64,000 nucleotides of DNA from Bacteroidetes bacterium GWF2_33_16 (GTDB lineage Bacteria; Bacteroidota; Bacteroidia; Bacteroidales; UBA12077), in contig MEOE01000015.1 in assembly GCA_001768565.1 (NCBI GenBank), positions 62,001 to 126,000 of the forward strand, read 5' to 3'. The notes beneath the pieces were generated by a model. That model made no database searches. It had not been told where the DNA came from and saw only the letters and a program-made list of their open reading frames with translations. The stretch's first letter is position 1, and each line of letters begins with the position of its first letter. This document shows, piece by piece, positions 28,683-37,503 of this stretch. The translations under genes and the position numbers were made by a program.

Positions 28683-30179
28683 CTATTTACTAGATTTTAT
28701 ATTATTTTGTAACTCCTGAGGAACGAACGATGAGCCGTTCTCAAAATCCCACAACGATTGTATCTTCAGGTTAAGCAATTCCAGTTTATAATTGATTAAA
28801 GCATTTGCTCTATCCATTTTCTTTTGTGATAACTGATTCTGGTATCTTTCGAGATCAATACTTGTTAAATCGCCATTTTTATATCGCTCCAGATTGATTT
28901 CGTATGTTAATTGTGCATTTTTTTCGTTTTGCTCAGCAATAGCAATCTGAGTATTTAGGTTTTGGAGATTTCTATAAATCTGTCGAATATTTATTACGAT
29001 ATCATTTTCAAGGTTTTTAATATCCATTTCGCGCGACTCTACCTCCAGCTCAGCAGCTCTTATTCGGGCTTTTCTTTCACCCCAGTCGAAAATCGGGATT
29101 GAAAATGTTATCCCAACCTGTGGACTTTTGGTTGGTTTATCGTAAATATTTGCAAAATTCTCGTTATTACCCATAATCCCTACAGAGAGATCAACATTTC
29201 CACGAAATTCGTTTGTGGCCGATGTGGCAATTAGATCAAACTCTGCATTGTTTAAATCAATTTGTCGTTGATTTAATTCGAGTCTTTGAGCTAATCCATT
29301 CTGAATGGCTTTTTCCAGATCGACTAACACAGGTTTATATTGAATATCTGTTGAGATTTCAATTTCGTCGTACAATGAAACACCAATTAGTTTTTTAAAT
29401 TGATCTTTCGCATTTTCCAAATCCACTTTTGCATTATCTAAGTTTGAGTTACTGGTTGCATAATTCAGTTCCCCCTGCAACAATTCTTCCTGAGCCGACA
29501 ATCCTCCCTCCACTTTGCTGCGAATAATATCTAAACTTACTTTCTGGTTATCAAAATCTTCCTGTGCAATTCTTACCGACATTTGTTTTTGATAGATGCT
29601 ATAAAAAGCTTGCGTAACCAGCCTCTCAATACTAAGCATTTGAATAGAATAAGCCAGCGTTGAGTTTTCAAGTGCAAGTTCCTGCTTTTTCAAATTCATC
29701 TTGGTTCTATTGTAAGTAAATAAGGGTTGATTATAACTTAAATAAAGATTATTATCGAAGCCGGTATACGATGAATTGCTTGCTTCAGAGTAGTTGTCCT
29801 GATAACCAAACTTATTTCTTAACGACAATGTTCCATCGGTCCATTTTATGGGTTGCTGAATAACCAATGTTCCATTCGAACCAATATTCTCGGTAGTATT
29901 CCACTTCGAAAAATAATCGTTATACGTTTGGGTATTTGAATATTCAATTGGCGTTACATCCAGCGAAAAACGCGATTTTAACATAAACAACTGAGCATTT
30001 AAATACTCTCTGTTTTGTTCCATATTTATACGCGATTGTTTAATATCCGGACTGTTTTCCAACGCAATATTCATGGCGTCTTCCAGCGTAAGCACCTGTT
30101 GGGTACTCGCATCAAAAGCACTTATTAATATGGCTATTGCAATTATTAGTAATTTTATTCTTAACATATATTTTACCAT
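28683..30179 (-). CDS. TolC-family outer-membrane efflux protein
   Basis: A 498-residue TolC-family protein. The signal peptide (LLIIAIAILISAFDAST) is followed by the repeat motif DAMNIALENSPDIKQSRINMEQ (about 33) and its counterpart KAIQNGLAQRLELNQRQIDL (about 285), with long coiled-coil helices in both halves. A second ATG at 30167 would remove four residues and give a more typical signal peptide. It should be the outer-membrane channel for the adaptor and RND pump that follow. A purine-rich tract lies immediately upstream. Confidence 0.9.
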   Translation of the reverse strand: MVKYMLRIKLLIIAIAILISAFDASTQQVLTLEDAMNIALENSPDIKQSRINMEQNREYLNAQLFMLKSRFSLDVTPIEYSNTQTYNDYFSKWNTTENIGSNGTLVIQQPIKWTDGTLSLRNKFGYQDNYSEASNSSYTGFDNNLYLSYNQPLFTYNRTKMNLKKQELALENSTLAYSIQMLSIERLVTQAFYSIYQKQMSVRIAQEDFDNQKVSLDIIRSKVEGGLSAQEELLQGELNYATSNSNLDNAKVDLENAKDQFKKLIGVSLYDEIEISTDIQYKPVLVDLEKAIQNGLAQRLELNQRQIDLNNAEFDLIATSATNEFRGNVDLSVGIMGNNENFANIYDKPTKSPQVGITFSIPIFDWGERKARIRAAELEVESREMDIKNLENDIVINIRQIYRNLQNLNTQIAIAEQNEKNAQLTYEINLERYKNGDLTSIDLERYQNQLSQKKMDRANALINYKLELLNLKIQSLWDFENGSSFVPQELQNNIKSSK

Positions 30180-30204
30180 TTAATTATACTGTTTTCTCAA
30201 CATT

Positions 30205-30310
30205 TACTTTCATGTTCTCTTATTCTCTTTTTCACTCTCTCCCTCTCTCCTCATCACCCCTCCACTCTTTCTCTCTCTCACATTCTCTCTGCCGTTTAGT
30301 CTTTCTTTAT
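30205..30310. other. Strand-asymmetric polypyrimidine/polypurine tract
   Basis: About 100 bases between the giant permease and tolC-like genes are nearly all C and T on the plus strand (long runs of CTCTCTCC type). The mRNA from the minus strand is therefore almost pure A and G, with several GGAG-like stretches. It is non-coding and unlike any other spacer in the window. Confidence 0.6.
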
Positions 30311-30312
30311 CA

Positions 30313-33300
30313 TCACTCATTCTTCACCCATTTAATAGCGTCGGCAAATACCATTTTTCCTACTGACTTATTTGTTAGCTCCACTTTGGCATTTTCGGGC
30401 GAAATATAAAAAGTACCCATATAATTCCATCCATTCTCTAATTCTTCGTCTGCCAGAGTAATATCATCCATTCCATCATCGTGATAAATTTTGAAATTAT
30501 AATTCGATTTCCTTTTTTCACGGTTCCATTCAATATTTATTTTTTCGATATGACAATACAGGTCATAATATGCTCCTTCGGCCAGCTCTGCGGTCCATTG
30601 TGCAATTCGATCACCCTCACCCGATCTGGTGTACATTCCTGATCGTATATATTTCCCATAAAATCCAGAACGCAATACAGATTTCCACTCTGATGGCGGA
30701 TTCCAGAAGTAAATGCCTGTATATTTATATTTCTCTTTTTTGTCTTTATTAATAATTGATTTTAGATAGCTTTCGTTTGAAGCCTGAATATAATTAAATC
30801 CTTTATCTTCATTATCAACAATAACTTCGTTCTCACCAGTAATTTCATCGAAAAAAGGAATTTCGATAATAGCATCTAAAACAGCTATCTTTTTAATATC
30901 ATCAAAACCAGAAAACTCATAAACAAGATTATTTGGAAGATTTTCTGAGATATTTGTAAAAATATTCATTCGTGCTGGTTCGCTCGAAAATACAACACCA
31001 ATCTCTTTTGATGTTTGAGCTGGCAAATAAACTTTTTTAGAATAATCGGGCTGTTCAGGCTCATCAGAACCAAAAGGTCTTGTGTTGTTTTTATTATCTA
31101 AATCGATATTTATGGTAATAATACCGTCAATTTTTTCAGGATTTGTAATTTTAAATCGAATCTGATACTTAGTAAATTCACCATCCAAAACTTTGTATGT
31201 TTCCAGCTCTTTAATTAAAAACCCGGGTAATTGATTTTTTGCGTACCAACTATCTATTTCTTGTGTTATTGATCCATTAAACGTTTTATGAATGGCATTT
31301 TCAAGTTCTAAAAACGAGAATGGTTTATGTTGATTTTTAGCAATCAAGTCATTAAGCATGTTATTAAATTCTTTTTCGCCATAGCGTGCTCTGAATAACG
31401 AGAATAAATAATCTCCCTTAGCTAATATTACATCGTTTATTTTTAGTAATTCATTATCATGCACATCGTCGTTTGTGGTTTCAATTCCCTTTTTGATTAA
31501 ATCACCCAGACTAGACTGTTTTAGCTCAAGATTTATTTTCTCGCCTTTAGTAATACCTCTGAAAAACCAACGATTAGACGAAACATTTCCCACATTTCTT
31601 TCGCGCAAATAAACTTCTAGAGCTAAATTAAGAATAGGCCATTCTTCGGATTCCATCTGCGTTATAAAGGTGTAATAATATGGAATAAGAGAATATGTGT
31701 ATTTATCAACCACCTCTTCGAACTCATACCATTCGGTAGGCGGAGCCATTAAGTTTCCACGAACAAAACGTTTAAAAATGCGGCATTGCAGCTCTTCATC
31801 TGATACTTCTTCATTATTTTGTTTCATCTGATCTTCGAACCGTTTCCTTCGTTTTCGAAAATCTGTTTCTTCCATTACAACCCCTTTTTCAGGATAAAAA
31901 ATAATCTCAGGCTGAACGGCATCGCTAACAACAGACCAAATATGCTTATCCAATGCAAAATGAATGGGTACTTCGGCAAATGAAAACCGTTTAAAACCAA
32001 ATTTTAAATCAAGTAAGGTTTCGTATTCGTTTCTTAACTCTCGAATAATAGCAGGCATAGTATCTTGAAATGCCGAAAAATGCTCGGTAAAAAAATCATT
32101 CCCCTTTGTCGAATAAATTGAGTACTCAACAGAATCAACTATCACAGAGCTTTTCTGATAATCTGCAATTAAAAGACTTATTTTGGGTAATGAAATTTCA
32201 TTTACAAATTCAAATTCGCCACTCTTCTTATTTTGACTCTCACCCTGAGAAACTGCAACCAAATTGGGTGTTGTTTTTACTTTTAACTTAAAAACAGTAA
32301 AATCAGACTGATGAAAAGCAGGCCGAACCGTTGCATAAGTAACACCTGCAATTGGATACCACAATGATTCACTTGTAAGACAAACAAAATTCTTTTGGAT
32401 ATATGCATAGCGTTTTCGTGCTTTAAATATTTCCATATTAAAATTGTCTTTATACTCATCTGGATTATTGTCGAGAAAATGAGTATTCTCATTAATCTTA
32501 CCTTGATAATTAAAAACGATTTGCTTTTTGATCTCAGGATTTGATACTGTAAAATCAGCAATCTTTACCAAATGCATTTCACTCTTAAATTCTGTAGGCT
32601 TATTGTTTATTTCAATACTACTGATTTTCAGACTGGGATTAATACTAAAAATCAATGTATCGATATCCTGATTACTTTTATTTGAGATTTCTACAGTTGC
32701 TTTTACTTTTATTATTTCGCCTATGTGTTCTAATTCTATAGAACATTCATTAACATATACTCTTGGATATAAAGCATATTTGTTATTTAAAGCAATCATT
32801 TGCTTCTTTTGCGTAATAACATCTTTCTTTAAATTGATGTAGATATAAGCAAAATAAAAACCTAAAGAAATAAAAACGAAGGTTAGCGATAATGGCAAAA
32901 ATTTGAATGTTTTAGACTGAGGTAATCGATTAAGTTTAAAAACCGTAAAAAAGATCAATCCAATACCAATAAAGAAATAAATACTACGATGAACAGCAAT
33001 CTCGGTTAAATTACCAAAGCCCCCAATAGTAGAATTCATCATTGGTACTTTATAAGCAATATAATCGAATAAGTGATAATATTTTTCGTTTAAGTAGAAG
33101 ATTGTTAAGGCAATATAGCCTAAAAGGATAATAAATGTTATCGCCTGATTTTTTAATACTGTCATTAAGAAAAAAGACAATCCCAGAATAAATACAAGTG
33201 TTGGAATACTAATTAATATAGGATAAAGAAAAAACTCTCCAATACCTTTTGCCGAATCGCCACTTAGGAATGAAAATCCCATACCCATGATCAATACAAT

Positions 33301-33669
33301 AAAATTTAATATGATGAAAACAGAAAGTATTCCCAGCGTTTTACCAACAATATATTGTGCATTGGTCATTGAACGGGCATAAATTACCTCAACAGTATCG
33401 TTTTTACGATCTTGTTTTAAAAATTCAGATGCTAAAAAAACAGCCACTATTGCCTGCCCAAGGTTCAGGATTATTAAATTTGCATAAGGAATAGATGCAG
33501 GTAAAGCCCTATAAAGCCATGGAGCGCCGCTTGCTTCGACAAAAACAGCGACATTAAAAATACCTAAACCCACAATTGACAAACCTGCGAAAATTCTGAA
33601 AAACCAACTCCTCAGGAGGGTTTTCATTTCGAACAGGGCAACAATCTTTATTATTTGAAGTACATTCAT
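30313..33669 (-). CDS. ABC-2 permease fused to an M1-peptidase-like region and a golvesin-like C-terminal domain
   Basis: An 1118-residue protein. Residues 1 to about 265 are an ABC-2 type membrane domain (loop KNDTVEVIYARSMTNAQYIVGKTLG). A linker helix near 280 leads to a large extracytoplasmic part: a beta-rich region like the N-terminal domain of M1 aminopeptidases, then a helical region around 560-830 where the zinc motif HExxH is absent, so it is probably not a peptidase. The last ~135 residues, with DLYCHIE and ENGWNYMGTFYISPENAKVELTNKS ending in MVFADAIKWV, resemble the golvesin-type jelly-roll domain. The ATPase gene starts only 10 bases upstream. Confidence 0.8.
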   Translation of the reverse strand: MNVLQIIKIVALFEMKTLLRSWFFRIFAGLSIVGLGIFNVAVFVEASGAPWLYRALPASIPYANLIILNLGQAIVAVFLASEFLKQDRKNDTVEVIYARSMTNAQYIVGKTLGILSVFIILNFIVLIMGMGFSFLSGDSAKGIGEFFLYPILISIPTLVFILGLSFFLMTVLKNQAITFIILLGYIALTIFYLNEKYYHLFDYIAYKVPMMNSTIGGFGNLTEIAVHRSIYFFIGIGLIFFTVFKLNRLPQSKTFKFLPLSLTFVFISLGFYFAYIYINLKKDVITQKKQMIALNNKYALYPRVYVNECSIELEHIGEIIKVKATVEISNKSNQDIDTLIFSINPSLKISSIEINNKPTEFKSEMHLVKIADFTVSNPEIKKQIVFNYQGKINENTHFLDNNPDEYKDNFNMEIFKARKRYAYIQKNFVCLTSESLWYPIAGVTYATVRPAFHQSDFTVFKLKVKTTPNLVAVSQGESQNKKSGEFEFVNEISLPKISLLIADYQKSSVIVDSVEYSIYSTKGNDFFTEHFSAFQDTMPAIIRELRNEYETLLDLKFGFKRFSFAEVPIHFALDKHIWSVVSDAVQPEIIFYPEKGVVMEETDFRKRRKRFEDQMKQNNEEVSDEELQCRIFKRFVRGNLMAPPTEWYEFEEVVDKYTYSLIPYYYTFITQMESEEWPILNLALEVYLRERNVGNVSSNRWFFRGITKGEKINLELKQSSLGDLIKKGIETTNDDVHDNELLKINDVILAKGDYLFSLFRARYGEKEFNNMLNDLIAKNQHKPFSFLELENAIHKTFNGSITQEIDSWYAKNQLPGFLIKELETYKVLDGEFTKYQIRFKITNPEKIDGIITINIDLDNKNNTRPFGSDEPEQPDYSKKVYLPAQTSKEIGVVFSSEPARMNIFTNISENLPNNLVYEFSGFDDIKKIAVLDAIIEIPFFDEITGENEVIVDNEDKGFNYIQASNESYLKSIINKDKKEKYKYTGIYFWNPPSEWKSVLRSGFYGKYIRSGMYTRSGEGDRIAQWTAELAEGAYYDLYCHIEKINIEWNREKRKSNYNFKIYHDDGMDDITLADEELENGWNYMGTFYISPENAKVELTNKSVGKMVFADAIKWVKNE

Positions 33670-33679
33670 AATCAGTCTT

Positions 33680-34570
33680 TTAAAATCCGTTTTGACTGTT
33701 CAAATATTCCATAAAATACACATACGCATGTTCAAGGTTAGGTTCAATCTCAATTGCATGATTTACATTTAACTGATCACCAACCAACTGAACTTCCCAT
33801 CCATCTTCAGATGGGATCGTAGAAATAATAGCATACTTTTCTTTCAACATCTCATATTCGAAACCAGAAGTATTTACCTGCCAAACATGTCCTTTGGTTT
33901 TCTTTATCAGTTCTTCGGGAGAGCCATTATATCCAACTTGCCCCTTACTTAACAAAGCCAGATTCTGACAAATACTAGAAATATCGCCAACTATATGTGT
34001 AGAAAGAATTATTATTACGTCTCGCTGACTAATCTCCGAAAGAATGTTTCTGAACCGGATTCTTTCTTCTGGATCGAGCCCAGTAGTAGGTTCATCAACA
34101 ATTATTATTTGAGGATCACCAATAAGAGCCTGAGCTATTCCCAATCGGCGTTTCATACCACCAGAAAGCTTATTAGCGCTGCGTTCACGAACATCAAACA
34201 GGCCAACCTTGTCGAGCCACTCATCTACTTTTTCGGAACGAATTGCTTTGTTGGTTATTCCTGATAATCCTGCTGCATAATCCAAAAACTCCCATGTTTT
34301 AAGCTTTGTAAAAAATCTGAAATCCTGAGGCAGATATCCCAGCATTCTGCGAATCTCTCCACGATCTTTCTGCAAATCGAATCCATTAATCTTAACTATT
34401 CCTTCCGTAGGCTTCATTAAAGTTACCAGAATTCGCATGAGCGTTGACTTACCAGCTCCATTCGGACCCAACAAACCAAACATCCCATTATCAATTTCAA
34501 GATTTATATTCGAAAGTGCCCGCTTACCATTACCGTATATCTTATTCAGATCTTGTATTTGTATTTTCAT
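33680..34570 (-). CDS. ABC transporter ATP-binding protein
   Basis: A 296-residue ATPase: IQIQDLNKIYGNGKRALSNINLEIDNGMFGLLGPNGAGKSTLM (Walker A about 36-44), signature LSGGMKRR, Walker B IIIVDEPTTGLDPEERIRFRNIL, and an H-loop in STHIVGDI, followed by a ~80-residue C-terminal regulatory part. The GMFGLLGPNGAGKSTLM and ERIRFRN segments are almost the same as in the ATPase part of the RND fusion at 19131-23837, so these two are close paralogues. It pairs with the giant permease 10 bases downstream. Confidence 0.9.
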   Translation of the reverse strand: MKIQIQDLNKIYGNGKRALSNINLEIDNGMFGLLGPNGAGKSTLMRILVTLMKPTEGIVKINGFDLQKDRGEIRRMLGYLPQDFRFFTKLKTWEFLDYAAGLSGITNKAIRSEKVDEWLDKVGLFDVRERSANKLSGGMKRRLGIAQALIGDPQIIIVDEPTTGLDPEERIRFRNILSEISQRDVIIILSTHIVGDISSICQNLALLSKGQVGYNGSPEELIKKTKGHVWQVNTSGFEYEMLKEKYAIISTIPSEDGWEVQLVGDQLNVNHAIEIEPNLEHAYVYFMEYLNSQNGF

Positions 34571-34655
34571 TCTTTTTTAAAGAATTCTTTTTATTTAGTT
34601 TTATAACTTATATATGACGATACTTATTGATTTTCGTTACAACTAATTTTATGCA

Positions 34656-35291
34656 TTACCATACTCTTAATTGTGCAGTCTTAGATTTGCTTAATCGTTC
34701 AATATTTACACTACTCATTAAACTACAATCACTTGAGTCTCTTAATTCTCCAGTAAAGAAATTTACATCATTATGAATCCAAAGATTAGAATGATCGGTA
34801 AGTGATACATTCAGATAATTAATCACCCCATTGGTTTCGCCTTTTTCAGATGAAACATCCTCTTTTTCGTTTTTTTGAATTGTCAATTTGCTTTTATCGC
34901 TAAGATCGATTTTCAACGAATCAATATGCTGAGCAGAATAAAAAAGAGAAGAGCTCCCTGACATTGTTATCTGGTTAATTTGATAATTTATAATAGTAAT
35001 TGTATTTTTTAGAGAATCTGTATTTGATTTATTTAAAATAAGTGTATTTCCATCCAACACGATTAAGTTTCTAATACTATCGTTAGGAAATATAATTTTC
35101 TGATCTGTCCCATTCTCAATTTTAACAATCCATCCGGATTCAATCTTTAATTTTGTAAACGAATTTAATTTTAACTCAAACAGGTTACTTTCCTTATCTG
35201 CTAAAAACGTTTTAAAATGCAGTTGTATTACTACAATAAAAATCAGCACCAAGCCAAGTAGAGTAATTAGTATAATATTGCTTGTTTTCAT
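34656..35291 (-). CDS. Membrane-anchored GIN-like (DUF2807-like) beta-helix protein
   Basis: A 211-residue protein with one N-terminal membrane helix (about 6-26, IILITLLGLVLIFIVVIQL), then a repetitive beta-rich region (LIVLDGNTLILNKSN, ITMSGSSSLFYSAQHIDSLKIDLSDKSKLTIQ, VSLTDHSNLWIHND, GELRDSSDCSLMSS). The repeated SGSS/DSS turns and regular strand spacing resemble the putative auto-transporter adhesin head (GIN, DUF2807) beta-helix, but similarity is by pattern only. It follows the GntR gene after 17 bases and is probably the last member of that operon. Function unknown. Confidence 0.6.
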   Translation of the reverse strand: MKTSNIILITLLGLVLIFIVVIQLHFKTFLADKESNLFELKLNSFTKLKIESGWIVKIENGTDQKIIFPNDSIRNLIVLDGNTLILNKSNTDSLKNTITIINYQINQITMSGSSSLFYSAQHIDSLKIDLSDKSKLTIQKNEKEDVSSEKGETNGVINYLNVSLTDHSNLWIHNDVNFFTGELRDSSDCSLMSSVNIERLSKSKTAQLRVW

Positions 35292-35308
35292 TAGTAAATA
35301 GCTTTCAA

Positions 35309-35674
35309 TTATTTATTAGATTCAAATTCGTTGTAAAGTGTTTTTAAGTCATCAAAATTGATATCCAGCAATTTAACCGTTTTAAATATTACCGGAAGAT
35401 CTTGTTTAATAAACTCCTCTTTGCGCATTTTTAGTGTTTTTTCAAAAGCATCATCGGTAAGAAAATAACCTATACCCCTTTTGTTGTAAACAATTCCTTT
35501 TTCCTGCAAGTAACTATATGTTCTCATAACTGTATTTGGATTTACTTCAATATTTATTGCCAATTCTCTAACAGATGGTATTCTGTCGCCATTATTCCAT
35601 TTCTTCACCAGAATCTCATCACAGAATAAATCTGTAATCTGAAGGTATATTGCTTTATTAAAATTAAATTCCAT
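35309..35674 (-). CDS. GntR-family (YtrA-like) transcriptional regulator
   Basis: A 121-residue regulator. A winged-helix GntR DNA-binding domain (IYLQITDLFCDEILVKKWNNGDRIPSVRELAINIEVNPNTVMRTYSYLQEKGIVYNKRGIGYFL) is followed by a short helical tail, as in the YtrA subfamily that controls ABC transporter operons. I chose the ATG at 35674, one base after the permease stop and preceded by AAGGAG, over the one at 35692. A YtrA-type operator precedes the first gene of this operon at 37290-37313, consistent with autoregulation. Being third rather than first in the operon is unusual. Confidence 0.85.
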   Translation of the reverse strand: MEFNFNKAIYLQITDLFCDEILVKKWNNGDRIPSVRELAINIEVNPNTVMRTYSYLQEKGIVYNKRGIGYFLTDDAFEKTLKMRKEEFIKQDLPVIFKTVKLLDINFDDLKTLYNEFESNK

Positions 35675-35675
35675 T

Positions 35676-36428
35676 TTAGAGCTCCTTTTCATTAAGTTTT
35701 AAATAAGTTACAAACCAAAGAACCGGAGGAATAATATAGATGATAATAATCTTTGAATAGAGATTCAGTTTATCAAATATTTCTTTTGAGAACAATTGAT
35801 TATCTATATCAAAATCGCCAAATACTGCAAATCCAACAAGTCTTACAAAACCAAAAAGAGTAATATTTACCAGAAAAATAAATATGGGGGTTAGTATTAC
35901 AGGATATTTTTTGAAACTAATTGCACCAAGCAAAAATATACTATGAACAGAGATAAAAACCTGAATTGAACTTATCACCTCTTCGTGTAGAAAATCAACA
36001 TTACTAAACTGATACCCGAATATCGCACTCACTATCCAGTTAAAAACCTGGGAATAGAGGAAATAAAACAACATCATAAAAACTATGAACCCAACTAGCG
36101 ATATGAGAAGATTTACCAACAACTTTTCAAGAGAAGAGCCCGGAGTTAACAGATAAAAATGAGCATTAATTTTGTTACGCAGTTCAATAAATGAGAAACT
36201 GGCCAGAAATGCTCCACCGGTAAAAAGCATTCCAAGAAAAACCATGCTATGAAACTTCTCAAATGTTATTTCGCTTGTTATTTCTTCACCCAGCTCGAAA
36301 ACAAGGAATGCTGAAATAGTAAAGATACTAAACATTGCACCTATTATAAGCAAATTACGCTTCATGTTCGAGTGTAATTCCCGTTTTACTAAATTTGCAA
36401 AGCGCTTTATATTGAAATACTTATTCAT
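35676..36428 (-). CDS. ABC transporter permease of the GntR-controlled exporter
   Basis: A 250-residue integral membrane protein with about six helices. It starts MNKYFNIKRFANLVKREL; the open frame extends 20 codons upstream but overlaps the ATPase gene there. Polar loops are short. It is probably the membrane half of a small ABC exporter with the ATPase 14 bases upstream. The family (ABC-2-like, as in YtrA-controlled operons) is inferred from context more than from motifs. Substrate unknown. Confidence 0.75.
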   Translation of the reverse strand: MNKYFNIKRFANLVKRELHSNMKRNLLIIGAMFSIFTISAFLVFELGEEITSEITFEKFHSMVFLGMLFTGGAFLASFSFIELRNKINAHFYLLTPGSSLEKLLVNLLISLVGFIVFMMLFYFLYSQVFNWIVSAIFGYQFSNVDFLHEEVISSIQVFISVHSIFLLGAISFKKYPVILTPIFIFLVNITLFGFVRLVGFAVFGDFDIDNQLFSKEIFDKLNLYSKIIIIYIIPPVLWFVTYLKLNEKEL

Positions 36429-36441
36429 ACCCTTTTTGTAA

Positions 36442-37275
36442 TTAATTAAATGCATTATTAACATGCTCTTTATTTGCATTAATTGCATTATACAACATCT
36501 CTAAATCAATCTTCGTTTCCTCGGCATCTGTGTTTTTGGTTACAATATTATAGCCTCCTAATTCTTTGTCGGAATAAAGAACCTCCAAATTATCGTCTAA
36601 ATGTTGCACTTTTCTAAAAATAAGTTTACTCTGAATTTCATCTATCGTTTTATCAAAAACCACTTCGCCTTTTTCAATAATAATAACACTATCAAGAATA
36701 TTATCCAGATCGCGCACCTGATGTGTAGAAATTACAAAAGACCGATCATCGTTTATATATCGGGCAATAATCTTTCTAAATTTGCTTTTCGATGGAATAT
36801 CTAAGCCATTAGTAGGTTCATCCAACAACAAAAGCTTACAGTTTGTTGAAAGAGCGAATGCTAACAGAAATTTCTTTTTCTGACCAAACGATAATGCATT
36901 TAACTTCTCATCCGTTTGCAATTCAAACTCAACAAGTATTTCATCCATTATTTCTTTAGAGTATTGTGGATAAAATACAGAATATGCTTTAATAAATTTA
37001 TCGATAGAAATTGAAGGAAAATCAAATTCCTCGGGTACATAAAAAATTTCTTGCAAGAAATAAGGATTACGCTCTTTGGGAATAAAATCCATAACCGAAC
37101 ATTTACCCGACTTTGGAAATAATAATCCGGCAATGAGCTTTAGCATAGTTGTTTTACCTGCTCCATTATGGCCAAGTAAACCATAAACTTTTCCAACGCT
37201 CATTTCGGCATTTAAATGGTTAAATAGAATCTTCTTCTTGCTATAACCAAATTTTAATTGTTCTATTTTTATCAT
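36442..37275 (-). CDS. ABC transporter ATP-binding protein (GntR-controlled exporter)
   Basis: A 277-residue ATPase: IKIEQLKFGYSKKKILFNHLNAEM, Walker A GHNGAGKTT, signature LSFGQKKKF, Walker B LLLLDEPTNGLDIPSKSKFRK, H-loop STHQVRD. The LSFGQ signature and long C-terminal tail are typical of ATPases paired with ABC-2 permeases under YtrA-type control. The first in-frame codon usable as a start at 37278 is TTG; the ATG at 37275 is preferred. It is the first gene of the minus-strand efflux locus and starts 15 bases from the operator. Confidence 0.9.
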   Translation of the reverse strand: MIKIEQLKFGYSKKKILFNHLNAEMSVGKVYGLLGHNGAGKTTMLKLIAGLLFPKSGKCSVMDFIPKERNPYFLQEIFYVPEEFDFPSISIDKFIKAYSVFYPQYSKEIMDEILVEFELQTDEKLNALSFGQKKKFLLAFALSTNCKLLLLDEPTNGLDIPSKSKFRKIIARYINDDRSFVISTHQVRDLDNILDSVIIIEKGEVVFDKTIDEIQSKLIFRKVQHLDDNLEVLYSDKELGGYNIVTKNTDAEETKIDLEMLYNAINANKEHVNNAFN

Positions 37276-37289
37276 CAACTTACAATATT

Positions 37290-37313
37290 AGTGTATTACT
37301 TTACTAATACACT
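37290..37313. promoter_or_regulatory. GntR/YtrA-type operator
   Basis: AGTGTATTA, six bases, then TAATACACT: perfect 9-bp inverted arms. This matches the form of operators bound by YtrA-subfamily GntR regulators, and one such regulator is encoded two genes downstream. It lies 15 bases before the ATPase start and in the spacer shared with the divergent sigma factor gene. Confidence 0.75.
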
Positions 37314-37454
37314 GCAAATATAAATAGTTTTTTTGAAAATCAAAATAGTTGCGAGTTTTTTTTATATTAATTTCAGGATTTATAATGATTAACAACTATC
37401 TCTCAATTTGTATTTAAAAGAGCATCAATATTTAACTAAATTTGAAATACTTTT

Positions 37455-37480
37455 TGTAACAAAACAGGAATTGTGTTGAC
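37455..37480 (+). promoter_or_regulatory. Possible ECF-type promoter of the sigma factor gene
   Basis: TGTAAC, flanked by T and A runs, lies 14 bases before GTTGAC and 44 bases before the ATG at 37504. TGTAACA-type -35 elements often precede autoregulated ECF sigma genes in Bacteroidota. The -10 part is not a firm match. Confidence 0.35.
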
Positions 37481-37503
37481 TAAATAATAAAACAAAAACC
37501 TTT

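Noticed and set aside
30313..33669. Active M1 aminopeptidase
   Set aside because: No HExxH zinc motif is found in the peptidase-like region.
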